Assembly (NCBI GenBank): GCA_034433305.1
Contig: DAOUAM010000065.1
Span: forward strand, 1-64,000
Direction of reading: 5' to 3'
Length of the DNA stretch: 64,000 bases
From: DAOUAM01 sp034433305
GTDB taxonomy: Bacteria > Chloroflexota > Dehalococcoidia > Lucifugimonadales > DAOUAM01
The position numbers and the translations under genes were made by a program. The notes under the pieces are model-generated. The model saw nothing but the letters and a program-made list of their open reading frames with translations, was not told the DNA's origin and did not search any database. Shown in pieces: positions 26,228 through 34,582 of this stretch (position 1 is the stretch's first letter; each line of letters opens with the position of its first letter).

Positions 26228-26311
26228 GAGGCGTGGGCGATGGCGCGCGTCGGCTGTCAGGCCGTGGCGTTCTGGATGGTGGCGGCGCAGCCAGTCCCGG
26301 GGAGCTGTGAG

Positions 26312-27346
26312 ATGTTCCAGAAGGTGCTGGTCCCGCTGGACGGGACAGAGATGGCCGATAGCATTGTGCCTTACGTGGCCCAGTTGGCGGGCGGGCTGAA
26401 GTCACGGGTGCTGCTGCTGTCGGTGGTGGACCCCGATGAGCTGGAGTTCTTCACGCGGCTGGAGGTCATGAAGGTAAAGAGGAGCATGGGCGGGTTTGTG
26501 CCGGGTGTCACGGCCTCCCAGCCGGCCGTCAAGCCAGGGGCGGGCAGGGCAGGGGAGGCCGTGGGCATCCAGGACATGGTAGACCTGTACACCTGGCGGG
26601 CCTTCGAGAAGCTGGAGGGCACGCTGAAGCGGCACCTGGAGAACATCGCGGCGCAACTGGCCGCGCTGGGCGTCCAGGCTACGACTCTGACCAGTTTCGG
26701 CGAGGTATCGGGGGAGATCGTGGGGGTAGCCGAGCGAGAGGCGTGCGATCTCATCGCCATGTCCACCCACGGCAGGAACGTGCTGGGTCGGGGTATGCTG
26801 GGCAGCGTCACCGACAAGGTCGTACACCTGGCCAGGGTGCCGGTGTTGACCGTGCGGCCAGAGGAGGCGCGGAGCTACTGGCAGGGCGGCCTGAGGCTTT
26901 CCACCCTGGTGGTGCCGCTGGATGGCTCCCTGCTGGCCGAGACGGCGCTGCCCTACGCCCGCGAGCTAGCCCGTGGGCTGTCCCTCAGAGTGGTGCTGGC
27001 CAGGGTTGTGGATATAGGCGTGTTCGCCACCAGGCTGGACGAGTACGACTACATCAGCACCATTCCCCTGGACGAGCAACTGGTGTCCCTGTCGGAAGCA
27101 TACCTGAAGGGGGTAGTGGAAAAGCTCGCGCCGGCGGGACTGGATGTGAAATGGGAGGTGCTGCGGGGCGACCCGGCCCAGCAGATCGTGAAGCTGGCGC
27201 AGGAGACGCCGGGGACGCTGGTGGTCATGAGCACCCACGGGCGGTCTGGCATCAGGAAGCTGGTGGTCGGCAGCGTGGCCGAGAAGGTGGTCCGCTCCTC
27301 CGCCGCTCCGGTGCTCATAGTGCCGCCCCAGGCCGCGGCGAGCTAG
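26312..27346 (+). CDS. double universal stress protein (UspA-UspA)
   Basis: The 344-residue protein starts MFQKVLVPLDGTEMADSIVP; I chose the ATG at 26312, which follows GGGGAGCTGTGAG, over an upstream one without a ribosome binding site. Two Usp domains occupy about 1-185 and 195-344. Each begins with a VPLDG motif and ends with an ATP-binding G-2x-G-9x-G(S/T)-like segment (STHGRNVLGRGMLGSVTDKV and STHGRSGIRKLVVGSVAEKV). Domain 1 carries an insertion of about 45 residues. It is followed 19 bp later by the VLRF1-like gene. Tandem Usp proteins commonly belong to hypoxia or stress regulons, which fits the P3 operator. Confidence 0.92.
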   Translation: MFQKVLVPLDGTEMADSIVPYVAQLAGGLKSRVLLLSVVDPDELEFFTRLEVMKVKRSMGGFVPGVTASQPAVKPGAGRAGEAVGIQDMVDLYTWRAFEKLEGTLKRHLENIAAQLAALGVQATTLTSFGEVSGEIVGVAEREACDLIAMSTHGRNVLGRGMLGSVTDKVVHLARVPVLTVRPEEARSYWQGGLRLSTLVVPLDGSLLAETALPYARELARGLSLRVVLARVVDIGVFATRLDEYDYISTIPLDEQLVSLSEAYLKGVVEKLAPAGLDVKWEVLRGDPAQQIVKLAQETPGTLVVMSTHGRSGIRKLVVGSVAEKVVRSSAAPVLIVPPQAAAS

Positions 27347-27365
27347 GTGAAGGCAGGAGGCATCC

Positions 27366-28519
27366 ATGGTTTATACGGCACCCGTCGAGGCGACGGCTGA
27401 GTACCTGAAGCGGCTGGTGGACCGCGCCAGGTCGCCCCATCTGTTCCTGAGCGTCTACATGCCTGAGGGCCAGGAGGTGACCACCACAGAGGCATTGCGT
27501 CTGCGGCTGGCGGCGCTGCTGGACGGGGTGGAGGAGGGCCTGGAGGGGACTTCCTGGGAGGAGCCGTTCCAGGCGGAGCGCACCCTGGTGGAGGACTACG
27601 CGCTCACCCTGCGGCCCGGTGGCCCCGGCCTGGCCGTCCTGAGTTCCAGGGAGGCGCGGGAGTGGCACGCCCTCTGGCTGCCCATGAGGGTGGAGGAGCA
27701 CGTGCGCTTTGGGTGTGGCGCCTATGTCCTGCCACTGCTGGACGTGCTGGACGAGTTTGAGCCTGTGGCGTGGCCGTGGTGGGGCGGGACAGGGCACGTG
27801 TCATGGTCATATCCGCGGGCGTCATCACCAAGGAGGTCCGGCGCATCAGCTCTGAGGTGCCAGGCCGGCATGGCAGGGGTGGCTGGGCGGCCTATTCCGC
27901 CAAGAACTACGAGCGCCACATACTGGTCCACGAGCATGAGCACCTGAAGAAGGTGCTCAGCGACTTGGAGGCCCTGCACAGCGCTCACCACTTCCGGCGG
28001 CTGTTCATACTGGGGCCGGAGGAGACGCGGGCGGAGTTCAAGCCTATGCTGTCCCATGAGCTTGCCAGCATTCTGGCGGGCGAGCTGGCGGTGGACGCCC
28101 ACGCTAGCGACCACGAGGTGGCCCAGCAGGTGCAGGAGGTGGCACGGCGCATCGAGCGTGAGGAGGAGGAGCGGCTTGTGGAGCAGGTGGTCACCCGCTT
28201 CGAGAAGCGGCGCGGAGCCGTGGCGGGCCTGGAGCCGACGCTGTGGGCGCTGGACTGCCACGAGCTGCACCTGCTGGTGCTGGCCGGCGAGGTGGAGTGG
28301 GACGGCCACTACTGCCTTGCCTGCGACCTGCTGCTGCCCGGCGAGGACATCCTGTGTCCACGGTGCAGCCAGCGCACCCTGAAGGTGGACCTGTGGGAAG
28401 AGCTGCCAGGCTACGCCATGCGCCACGGCGTCGGGGTTGAAATAGTCCACGGCCAGGCGGCCTCGGCCCTCTGGGCCTACGACGGCATCGGCGGCCTGCT
28501 GAAGCCGGTGGTACACTAG
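27366..28519 (+). pseudogene. VLRF1/eRF1-like release-factor family gene with a -1 frameshift
   Basis: The first 400 bases (ATG 27366, after GCAGGAGGCATCC) encode LFLSVYMPEG, AVLSSREAREWHALWLP and LDVLDEFEPVA. The rest is in another frame from 27770 (AVVGRDRARVMVISAG, WAAYSAKNYERHILVHEHEH, CHELHLLVLAGEVEWDG). Together they give one protein of about 384 residues of the bacterial eRF1/Vms1-like type. Its catalytic loop reads GRGGWAAYS, where the family has a GGxxQ-like loop. A zinc-ribbon-like CLACDLLLPGEDILCPRC lies near the C-terminus. Adding one G in GTGGCGTGGCC (about 27766-27776) restores the frame, so either a sequencing or assembly error, a true mutation or a programmed slip is present. 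It is co-transcribed with the Usp gene. Confidence 0.75.
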
Positions 28520-29079
28520 AGCGTTTTCAGGGCGAGTGTACGCCATGAATGGCTGGGCCACTTCCCCAGGGCAATCAGGGGCAGGTTTGAAACCTGCCCC
28601 TGCATACCGCCGTGCAGACGCAAGCCGACCTCACCCCCAGTATTCAAAGGCACAGTGTCGGCTCAGTGCCTATTCAACAACCCTGGCGGACGCACCCGGC
28701 CTTGAAACGCAGGGGCAACCCTCGTGGTTGCCCAATCGGCCTTCCGTCTGGTGCCTATCCCACAACCTTGATGGTGGTCCGAGAGGCCCACCAGGAACGG
28801 GTAAACGACCGCTCGCCCTGAGCTTGTCCAGGGGCGCTTTACCAGCCGACGTGCAGTTATCGGATAGGCCCTTATCTATGGCCTCCTCTCCAGCCTGTTG
28901 TCCCCTCGACTCCGCTCGGGCCTGTCCTGAGTGTGCCGAAGGAGAGGGGGCTGAGCTTTGCCCGAATACCGGCCCAGCGCCAATTTGTACCACGTTCGTT
29001 GTGAGGGGAGCAGCAAGGCTTCTCGCCCTATTTCCTGCGGAAATACGGCGTAGTAGTCCAGGTCTGTTATAGGAAGCGC
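28520..29079. other. intergenic region with repeat elements
   Basis: These 560 bases hold no supportable gene. A repeat family 2 copy is at 28521-28617, a GGGGCAACC/GGTTGCCC part of family 3 near 28712-28732, and a family 4 fragment at about 28895-28960. The longer open frames are low-complexity and lack ribosome binding sites. Confidence 0.6.
28521..28617 (+). repeat. dispersed repeat family 2, copy A (with 27-bp palindrome)
   Basis: The unit starts GCGTTTTCAGGGCGAGTGTA, contains CCATGAATGGCT and ACTTCCCCAGGGCAA, then the perfect palindrome CAGGGGCAGGTTT-G-AAACCTGCCCCTG at 28576-28602, and ends TACCGCCGTGCA. The same order is found inverted at 45919-46013. Confidence 0.85.
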
Positions 29080-29649
29080 TCAGCTATCGGCCAGCTCGGC
29101 GACGGTTTCCACTGACCGGGCTATGATTTCCACACAGGTGGCAACTTCTCCCCCTCGCCGGTAGTAGCGCGCCAGTTGTTCGCTGGTAGGCTCTCGCCAG
29201 TCCACGCCGGAGATGGAGCTGCAACTGAGGTCGCCACCGTGCCTTTGCACCGCCTCGTGGACGCGTGCTATCAGCTTCCTGCACAGCGGGAACAGGGGCG
29301 GCTCCACCGCTACCGCCGGTGCGACGTCCAGCCAGTCGTTGATGGGCGGCACGCTGCTGAGGTAGCCTAACGCGGCCGGCTGCCGCGGCTGGCTGCCAGA
29401 CCCCTGCTGGTGCACCAGCGCCAGGGCCATCAGCGCCCCTGCGACCGCGCCGCACATGCTGCCTGTCCCGGATATGCCCTTGCCCAGCGGCAGCACGGCC
29501 TCCTCGAGGACTCTGGCCTTCGGGCCTATCCTGTCGCTGAGCATTGCGATGACGCACTGGCTACACTGAAGCCCTTCCTCCAGCAGGTATAACTCGATAC
29601 GGCTCCGAAGCTCCTTTCCACCCTGCACAGGCGCTCGCGTGTTTCCCAT
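29080..29649 (-). CDS. C_GCAxxG_C_C family redox protein
   Basis: The 189-residue protein starts MGNTRAPVQGGKELRSRIEL after GGGGAGGTGCCT. Conserved cysteines of this family occur in EGLQCSQCVIAML, GSMCGAVAGALMAL (the family name motif), FPLCRKLI, LSCSSISGVDW and VATCVEIIARS. The family is linked to redox or metal chemistry and often accompanies oxidoreductases. It is the last gene of the minus-strand por run, 35 bp after the beta subunit, so a role with pyruvate oxidation or electron transfer is inferred. Confidence 0.85.
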   Translation of the reverse strand: MGNTRAPVQGGKELRSRIELYLLEEGLQCSQCVIAMLSDRIGPKARVLEEAVLPLGKGISGTGSMCGAVAGALMALALVHQQGSGSQPRQPAALGYLSSVPPINDWLDVAPAVAVEPPLFPLCRKLIARVHEAVQRHGGDLSCSSISGVDWREPTSEQLARYYRRGGEVATCVEIIARSVETVAELADS

Positions 29650-29684
29650 AGGCACCTCCCCGCGGCCGGGCCGTGCCGCGTCCA

Positions 29685-30635
29685 TCAACCTGCGCCCCTT
29701 GCGGAAGCCCCGTCGCAGCGCGCCAGCAGCTCGTCCCACGCCGCATCCACCAGGCTTTGCAGGCGCTCCAGGTCCGCCTGGTGCTCTGGCTTCAGCAGGT
29801 GAGCGAAGCGGCCCTGCACCTTTAGCCACTCGCTCACTGGCTTCTTCTCGCGGGGCCGGACGTTGAGCTTCCATGCGCCGCCGTCCACCTCGTAGATGGG
29901 CCAGACGCACGTCTCCACTGCCACCCTGCCCAGCAGCACGCCGGCCTCCGAGTCGGTGCGCCAGCCCCTGGGGCATGGCGCCAGGACGTTAATGAACGTC
30001 GGGCCGTCGGTGGCCAGGGCCTTTTCCACCTTCCGCATCAGGTCTTTCCACAGGTGCGGCGAAGTCTGGGCGACGTATGGCGCGCCGTGGGCCGCCACGA
30101 TGGCGGTGAGGTCCTTGCGAGGCTCCGGCTTGCCGGCCTGCTTCGTACCCACTGGCGAGGTCGTCGTCCAGGTGCCCGGAAGGGTGGCGCTGGACCGCTG
30201 GATGCCGGTGTTCATGTAGGCCTCGTTGTTCAGACACACGTACAGGAAGCGGTGGCCCCGCTCGATGGCGCCGCTGAGGGACTGGAGGCCGATGTCATAG
30301 GTGCCGCCGTCGCCGGCGAAGACTATGAAGTTGGGGCGCTGGCCAGGGCTGGCCCTGCCCTGCTTCACCAGACTCCTGTAGGCCGCCTCCACACCGGCGA
30401 CGGTGGCGCCGGCGTTGGCGAAGAGGCTATGCACCCACGGCACGCGCCAGGCGGTGTAGGGGAACGGGGTCGTGGACACCGACAGGCAGCCGGTGGCGGT
30501 GACCACCACGGTGTTGGGGCCTGCCACCTGGAGCACCTGCCTGACGACCACTGACTCCATGCAGCCCGGGCAGAGGTTGTGGCCGGGGGCCAGCAGGTCG
30601 GCGTTCCGCGATAGCTCCCTCAGGTTTAGTTGCAT
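29685..30635 (-). CDS. porB: pyruvate:ferredoxin oxidoreductase beta subunit
   Basis: The 316-residue protein starts MQLNLRELSRNADLLAPGHN after GGGAGGCCAGAT. It binds thiamine diphosphate: HNLCPGCMESVVVRQVL holds cluster-ligand cysteines, and VFAGDGGTYDIG with LNNEAYMNTGIQ form the diphosphate/Mg site (GDG...NN). It joins the alpha subunit to oxidise pyruvate or another 2-oxoacid to acyl-CoA and reduce ferredoxin. Its start lies 10 bases inside the end of the alpha gene. The 2-oxoacid specificity is inferred from the Por-type layout. Confidence 0.92.
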   Translation of the reverse strand: MQLNLRELSRNADLLAPGHNLCPGCMESVVVRQVLQVAGPNTVVVTATGCLSVSTTPFPYTAWRVPWVHSLFANAGATVAGVEAAYRSLVKQGRASPGQRPNFIVFAGDGGTYDIGLQSLSGAIERGHRFLYVCLNNEAYMNTGIQRSSATLPGTWTTTSPVGTKQAGKPEPRKDLTAIVAAHGAPYVAQTSPHLWKDLMRKVEKALATDGPTFINVLAPCPRGWRTDSEAGVLLGRVAVETCVWPIYEVDGGAWKLNVRPREKKPVSEWLKVQGRFAHLLKPEHQADLERLQSLVDAAWDELLARCDGASARGAG

Positions 30636-31867
30636 ATCTGGCCTCCCTGGGGCCTGGCCCCCAGGTACCGCACCAGGGGCCTGGCGGCCCCCACGTCGCT
30701 GTCGCGCCGGAGGTCGTCGAACACCTGGGCCAGTTGGGCAGGGTAGATATCCCTCCCACCGATGCCGTAGACGTAGCTGGCGAGCACGGTCCTGGCCCCG
30801 TGGGCGTAGAGGGCGGTGCACACGTCCTCGAACAGCGGGCCGGCGCTGGCCCCGAAGGCTATGGCCCTGTCCAGCACCGCGACGGCGGCCCTGCCGTCCA
30901 GGGCTTCCGCCACTGCTGCGCTGGGGAAGGGCCTGAAGGAGCGCACCTTCAACATGCCGGCCCTGATGCCTCTGGCCCTCAGTCCGTCTATCGCCACCCG
31001 GGCGGTGCCCGCCGTGGCGCCCAGCAGCACCAGCACGAACTCGGCGTCGTCCAGCCTGTAGTGCTCCACCAGGCCCCTGTAGCGCCCGGTGAGGCCGCCG
31101 AACTCCATGCCTACGCTGGCTATGACATCCAGGGCGCGCTCCATGGCCTGGGCAACTTGCAGCTTAAGCTCGAAGGCGTATGCCGGCGACACCAGCGGCC
31201 CCACCGTTATCGGCTGGTCCGTCGCCAGCAGCGACGCCTTGGGCCGGTAGGTGCCGACAAACTCCCGCGCTGCATCATCGGGGAGCACATCCACCCGCTC
31301 CAGGCTATGGGTCACGGTGTAGCCGTCCTGGCTGTGGAGCACGGGCAGGCGCACGTCGGGGTGCTCGGCGATGCGCACGGCCATGAGGGCGTTGTCATAG
31401 GCTTCCTGGGGGTCCTCGGCGTAGAGCTGCACCCAGCCGCTGTCCCTGGCGCCCATGGTGTCCGAGTGGTCGCAGTGGATGTTGATGGGCGCGGAGAGGG
31501 CGCGGTTGGCGCAGTGGAGCACGATGGGCAGCCTCAGCCCGGCGGCCACGTACAGCACCTCCCACATGTAGGCCAGGCCCTGGCTGGACGTGACCGTCTG
31601 GGCGCGGGCGCCCGCCGCTGCCGCGCCCACGCAGGCGCTCATGGCCGAGTGCTCGCTTTCGGCGGCGATGAACTCGGTGCGGACTGCGCCGCCGGCCACC
31701 ATCTCGCTGAACCGCTCCACCATGATGGTGGACGGAGTTATGGGGTAGCAGGCGACCACGTCGGGGTCGGTCTGGCGCATGGCCTCGGCGACGGCCAGGC
31801 CGCCGCTGAGGCTGCTGGGGATGCCCTGGACCCTCTTCGCGCCGAGGCGTACCTTGCCGGTTTGCAT
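30626..31867 (-). CDS. porA: pyruvate:ferredoxin oxidoreductase alpha subunit
   Basis: The 413-residue protein starts MQTGKVRLGAKRVQGIPSSL after GGGAGGGATGTAGCC. YPITPSTIMVERFSEM and ESEHSAMSACVGAAAAGAR are the classic signatures of the pyrimidine-binding domain, with VTSSQGLAYMWEVLYVAAG next. VLLGATAGTARVAIDGLRARG begins the C-terminal domain. It is encoded between the delta and beta genes; its ATG follows the delta stop by two bases. Confidence 0.94.
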   Translation of the reverse strand: MQTGKVRLGAKRVQGIPSSLSGGLAVAEAMRQTDPDVVACYPITPSTIMVERFSEMVAGGAVRTEFIAAESEHSAMSACVGAAAAGARAQTVTSSQGLAYMWEVLYVAAGLRLPIVLHCANRALSAPINIHCDHSDTMGARDSGWVQLYAEDPQEAYDNALMAVRIAEHPDVRLPVLHSQDGYTVTHSLERVDVLPDDAAREFVGTYRPKASLLATDQPITVGPLVSPAYAFELKLQVAQAMERALDVIASVGMEFGGLTGRYRGLVEHYRLDDAEFVLVLLGATAGTARVAIDGLRARGIRAGMLKVRSFRPFPSAAVAEALDGRAAVAVLDRAIAFGASAGPLFEDVCTALYAHGARTVLASYVYGIGGRDIYPAQLAQVFDDLRRDSDVGAARPLVRYLGARPQGGQICN

Positions 31868-31869
31868 GG

Positions 31870-32211
31870 CTACATCCCTCCCGGCCGGGCCAGGGCCGAC
31901 TCCGGCACCATCTCGATGCATTTGGCGGGGCACTCGTGGGCACAGATGCCACACCCCTTGCAGTGCTCCAGGCGGAAGCCCAGGAACCGGCCCTCCCCGG
32001 CCAGGACGGCGCTGTCGGGACAGAAGACCCAGCAGATCATGCAGTGGGTACATCTGTCCATATCCACCACGGGCCTCTGGACTCGCCATCCCCCTGTGTT
32101 ACGCTCAATGGAGTTGCCTGGGGCCGAGACGACCCCGGCCTCCGCCTGGGTGTGGCCGATGGTGCCGCCGGAAGGGTCTGCCGTTGGAGCTACCCGCCTG
32201 GTTGTCTTCAT
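31870..32211 (-). CDS. porD: pyruvate:ferredoxin oxidoreductase delta (ferredoxin) subunit
   Basis: The 113-residue protein has two [4Fe-4S] motifs, CTHCMICWVFCPDSAV and CKGCGICAHECPAKCIEM, after an N-terminal extension of about 50 residues. It carries electrons from the thiamine-diphosphate site to external ferredoxin. The ATG at 32211 overlaps the gamma stop (ATGA). Confidence 0.94.
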   Translation of the reverse strand: MKTTRRVAPTADPSGGTIGHTQAEAGVVSAPGNSIERNTGGWRVQRPVVDMDRCTHCMICWVFCPDSAVLAGEGRFLGFRLEHCKGCGICAHECPAKCIEMVPESALARPGGM

Positions 32212-32867
32212 GCCGTGGCCCCCTTTACCTCGGAGTAGGCCCTCCAGAAAGCCGCCAGGTTGGCCTCGACGGTCTTCGCAGGGAAGCGCGCCCCCAGGCG
32301 TCGCTGTACCACCTGCACGCAGGCCTGGCTGCTCACCACCGGCGCGACTCGCGCCAGCGCGCCCAGCATGGCGGTATTGGGGATGTTGCGGCCCAGGCAG
32401 TCGAGGGCGGTCCTGGTGGCGTCCACGGTGTAGAGCCTGGCGCCCTCGGTGGGCCGTGGCGTCACCTGCTCCGGCGGAAGGGGCGTGTTGATGAGGGCCA
32501 CGCCGCCCTGGCCCAGCCCCTCGAAGACGTCAATCACCGCCAGCAGGGTCGGGTCCAGCACGACGACCACGCCGGGCCGCAGGACGGGGCAGTGCAGGTA
32601 GATGGGCTGGCTGCTGAGGCGCGTGAAGGCGCGGACTGGCGCTCCGGTGCGCTCGGCGCCGAACTCGGGGAATGCCTGGAAGTAGCGGCCCTCCAGCAGG
32701 GCGGCCTCGGCCAGAAGCTCGCTGCCCGTCACCACCCCCTGGCCGCCGCGCCCGTGCCAGCGTATCTCCACCAGGTCGCCCTGTACCGGGGCTTCTCCTC
32801 CATCCTCGCTGGCATGGGGCGATTCCCTGGGGGCCTCGTCCGTATCTCGCACTGGTGTCTGTGTCAT
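32208..32867 (-). CDS. porG: pyruvate:ferredoxin oxidoreductase gamma subunit
   Basis: The 219-residue protein starts MTQTPVRDTDEAPRESPHAS. The first 40 residues are variable, then VEIRWHGRGGQGVVTGSELL is the gamma-subunit signature, followed by GRYFQAFPEFGAERTGAPVRA. This domain helps form the CoA site. It is the first gene of porG-D-A-B. An 11-bp direct-repeat operator and a -10-like TTAGAT lie 85-115 bp upstream. Confidence 0.93.
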   Translation of the reverse strand: MTQTPVRDTDEAPRESPHASEDGGEAPVQGDLVEIRWHGRGGQGVVTGSELLAEAALLEGRYFQAFPEFGAERTGAPVRAFTRLSSQPIYLHCPVLRPGVVVVLDPTLLAVIDVFEGLGQGGVALINTPLPPEQVTPRPTEGARLYTVDATRTALDCLGRNIPNTAMLGALARVAPVVSSQACVQVVQRRLGARFPAKTVEANLAAFWRAYSEVKGATA

Positions 32868-32950
32868 GGGACTGCCCCCTCTGTTGGGCTCCAGGGCTGT
32901 CCGAAGCGTCCAGGGGACCCGTCCGGCTGGCGCTGCCTGTAGTACCCTCA

Positions 32951-32984
32951 AATCTAACGCGATGGCGTTACACACCCGTTACAA
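32951..32984 (-). promoter_or_regulatory. direct-repeat operator and promoter of the por operon
   Basis: On the minus strand TGTAACG begins at 32983 and 32972, 11 bp apart. TTAGATT (32957-32951) follows as a -10 candidate. Confidence 0.55.
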
Positions 32985-33023
32985 AGGGGACCTGGGTAGG
33001 GGAGCGTGTAACGTGTGTGTAAC
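32967..33023. repeat. 17-bp inverted repeat around the por operator
   Basis: GTTACACACCCGTTACA and TGTAACGTGTGTGTAAC are reverse complements with one mismatch and are separated by about 23 bp. Each arm is itself a pair of 11-bp-spaced half sites. Confidence 0.7.
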
Positions 33024-33272
33024 AGCCATGTGCTTCCCTTGCTCCATCACCCTTGCTGCACGATACTTTTTGGGGGGTGGAGGTGATGAGCCAAGGATGG
33101 CAAGGCCTCACCCCGTAGTCCCCTCTCCGAATTCGAGAGGGGGCCATGGATAAGCCTGTGCTTTGCCTTCAAATGCCGGGGGTGAGGTCTGTCAACGCCT
33201 GTTACACCCCCGCCGCCTTTTCTAAACTGTCGTGTAGTAAGCTCCAACACCGGAGGGAGGGGACAACCGCTG

Positions 33273-34391
33273 ATGCAGAAGGGCACAGATATTGCTGTCC
33301 TGGGGGCGGGAGTTGCCGGGTGCGCGACCGCGTACTTCCTGGCGAGGAGCGGCGCCTCGGTCGCCGTCGTGGAGCGCGAGGCCATCGGTAGCTGCGCCTC
33401 GGGGTACGCCCTGGGGCTGCTCAATCCCCTGACCGGCACTGGCATACCGGGGCCGGCCCAGCTGCTGGCGGAGGCCGCCTTCAAGATGCACCGCCAGCTC
33501 TGGCCTGTGCTCCAGGAGGAGTCCGGCGTTGACATCCAGGCCCGGCTGATACCCCATCTGGAGCTGTGCCTCACCGAGGAGGATGTCGCCTTCTGCCAGA
33601 AGGAGGTGCGGCGCTGGTCGGAAACTGAAGGGTTCTCCGCCCGGTGGCTGGGGCCAGAAGAGGCCCTTCGCCTCGAACCGCGCCTGACGCCGGACCTGCT
33701 GGGCGCGGTGCTGCTGGAAAGCGTCGGCATGCTGGACAGCTACCGCTACACGCTGGCGCTGGCCCAGGCCGCCGAGCGCCATGGCGCCCGCTTCCTGAGC
33801 GGCCAGCTAGCAGGTGTCAGGCGAAGCGGCAACAGGGTTACCAGCGTGCTCCTGGGCAGCCAGGAACTGGCGTGCGGGGCCGTGGTGCTGGCCCTGGGGC
33901 CGTGGTCAGGCCATGCCTCCACGTGGCTGGGGCTGGACATACCGGTGAGGCCTTTGAAGGGCCAGATACTGTACCTGCAGGGGATGACTCCGCCCCTGGA
34001 GTACCACCTGCACGGGCCTTGCTCCCTGGTGCACAAGGCCGATGGCATGGTCTGGGTGGGCGCCACAGAGGAGGAGGCGGGCTTCGACACGACCACCACG
34101 GCGGAGGCGCGGGATGTCCTGATGCAGCGCGCCGTGCGCCTGGTGCCGTGCCTGGCGCAGCAGGCCCTGGTGCGGCAGACGGCATGCCTGAGGCCGGTCA
34201 CGCCAGACCGCCAGCCCATCATCGGCAAGGCGCCAGGGTGGGACAACGTGTACCTGGCGACGGGCGCCGAGAAGAAGGGCATCCTCATAAGCCCGGCCAT
34301 CGGTCGCTCTGTGGCGGACCTCATCCTCTCGGGCCAGACGCCATTGCCCATCGCCCCCTTTGCCCCCGACAGGTCCGCGCCCACGCGCTAG
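33273..34391 (+). CDS. FAD-dependent oxidoreductase of the DAO/glycine-oxidase family
   Basis: The 372-residue protein begins MQKGTDIAVLGAGVAGCATA, a Rossmann FAD-binding motif (GAGVAG with VVERE at the end of the second strand). The middle domain includes VLALGPWSGHASTWLGLDIP and the C-terminus RPVTPDRQPIIGKAPGWDNV, all typical of D-amino-acid/glycine/sarcosine oxidase-like enzymes. GGGAGGGGACAACCGCTG precedes the ATG. The substrate is not predictable and no thiamine genes are near. It is divergent from the por operon. Confidence 0.85.
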   Translation: MQKGTDIAVLGAGVAGCATAYFLARSGASVAVVEREAIGSCASGYALGLLNPLTGTGIPGPAQLLAEAAFKMHRQLWPVLQEESGVDIQARLIPHLELCLTEEDVAFCQKEVRRWSETEGFSARWLGPEEALRLEPRLTPDLLGAVLLESVGMLDSYRYTLALAQAAERHGARFLSGQLAGVRRSGNRVTSVLLGSQELACGAVVLALGPWSGHASTWLGLDIPVRPLKGQILYLQGMTPPLEYHLHGPCSLVHKADGMVWVGATEEEAGFDTTTTAEARDVLMQRAVRLVPCLAQQALVRQTACLRPVTPDRQPIIGKAPGWDNVYLATGAEKKGILISPAIGRSVADLILSGQTPLPIAPFAPDRSAPTR

Positions 34392-34582
34392 CCGGCCCCG
34401 TACTGTTCAGGGCTGGCCTTGCTGAGGGCGTCCTTCGCCAGGCCCTGCGCCTCTCAGGACAGGCGCAGCGTGGTGTCCGCAGGGGTGAGGCGAAAAGGGG
34501 GCTACGGGGGTGAAGTCGGCCTGGTATTCGCGGCCAGCTTTGTCTATCATGGGACTGAGGGCCTGGCCCACGGGAGGTGCCC

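Larger units (their letters stand above)
32868..33272. other. divergent regulatory region between por and the FAD oxidoreductase
   Basis: No gene fits these 405 bases. They hold the por operator pair (32966-32983), its near-perfect inverted counterpart (33006-33023), a small GAGAGGGGGC repeat fragment near 33140, and a probable plus-strand promoter at 33224-33242. Confidence 0.6.

Noticed and set aside
34392..34582. Cobalamin riboswitch before nrdJ
   Set aside because: No B12 box or the conserved core segments are visible, although a B12-dependent enzyme follows.
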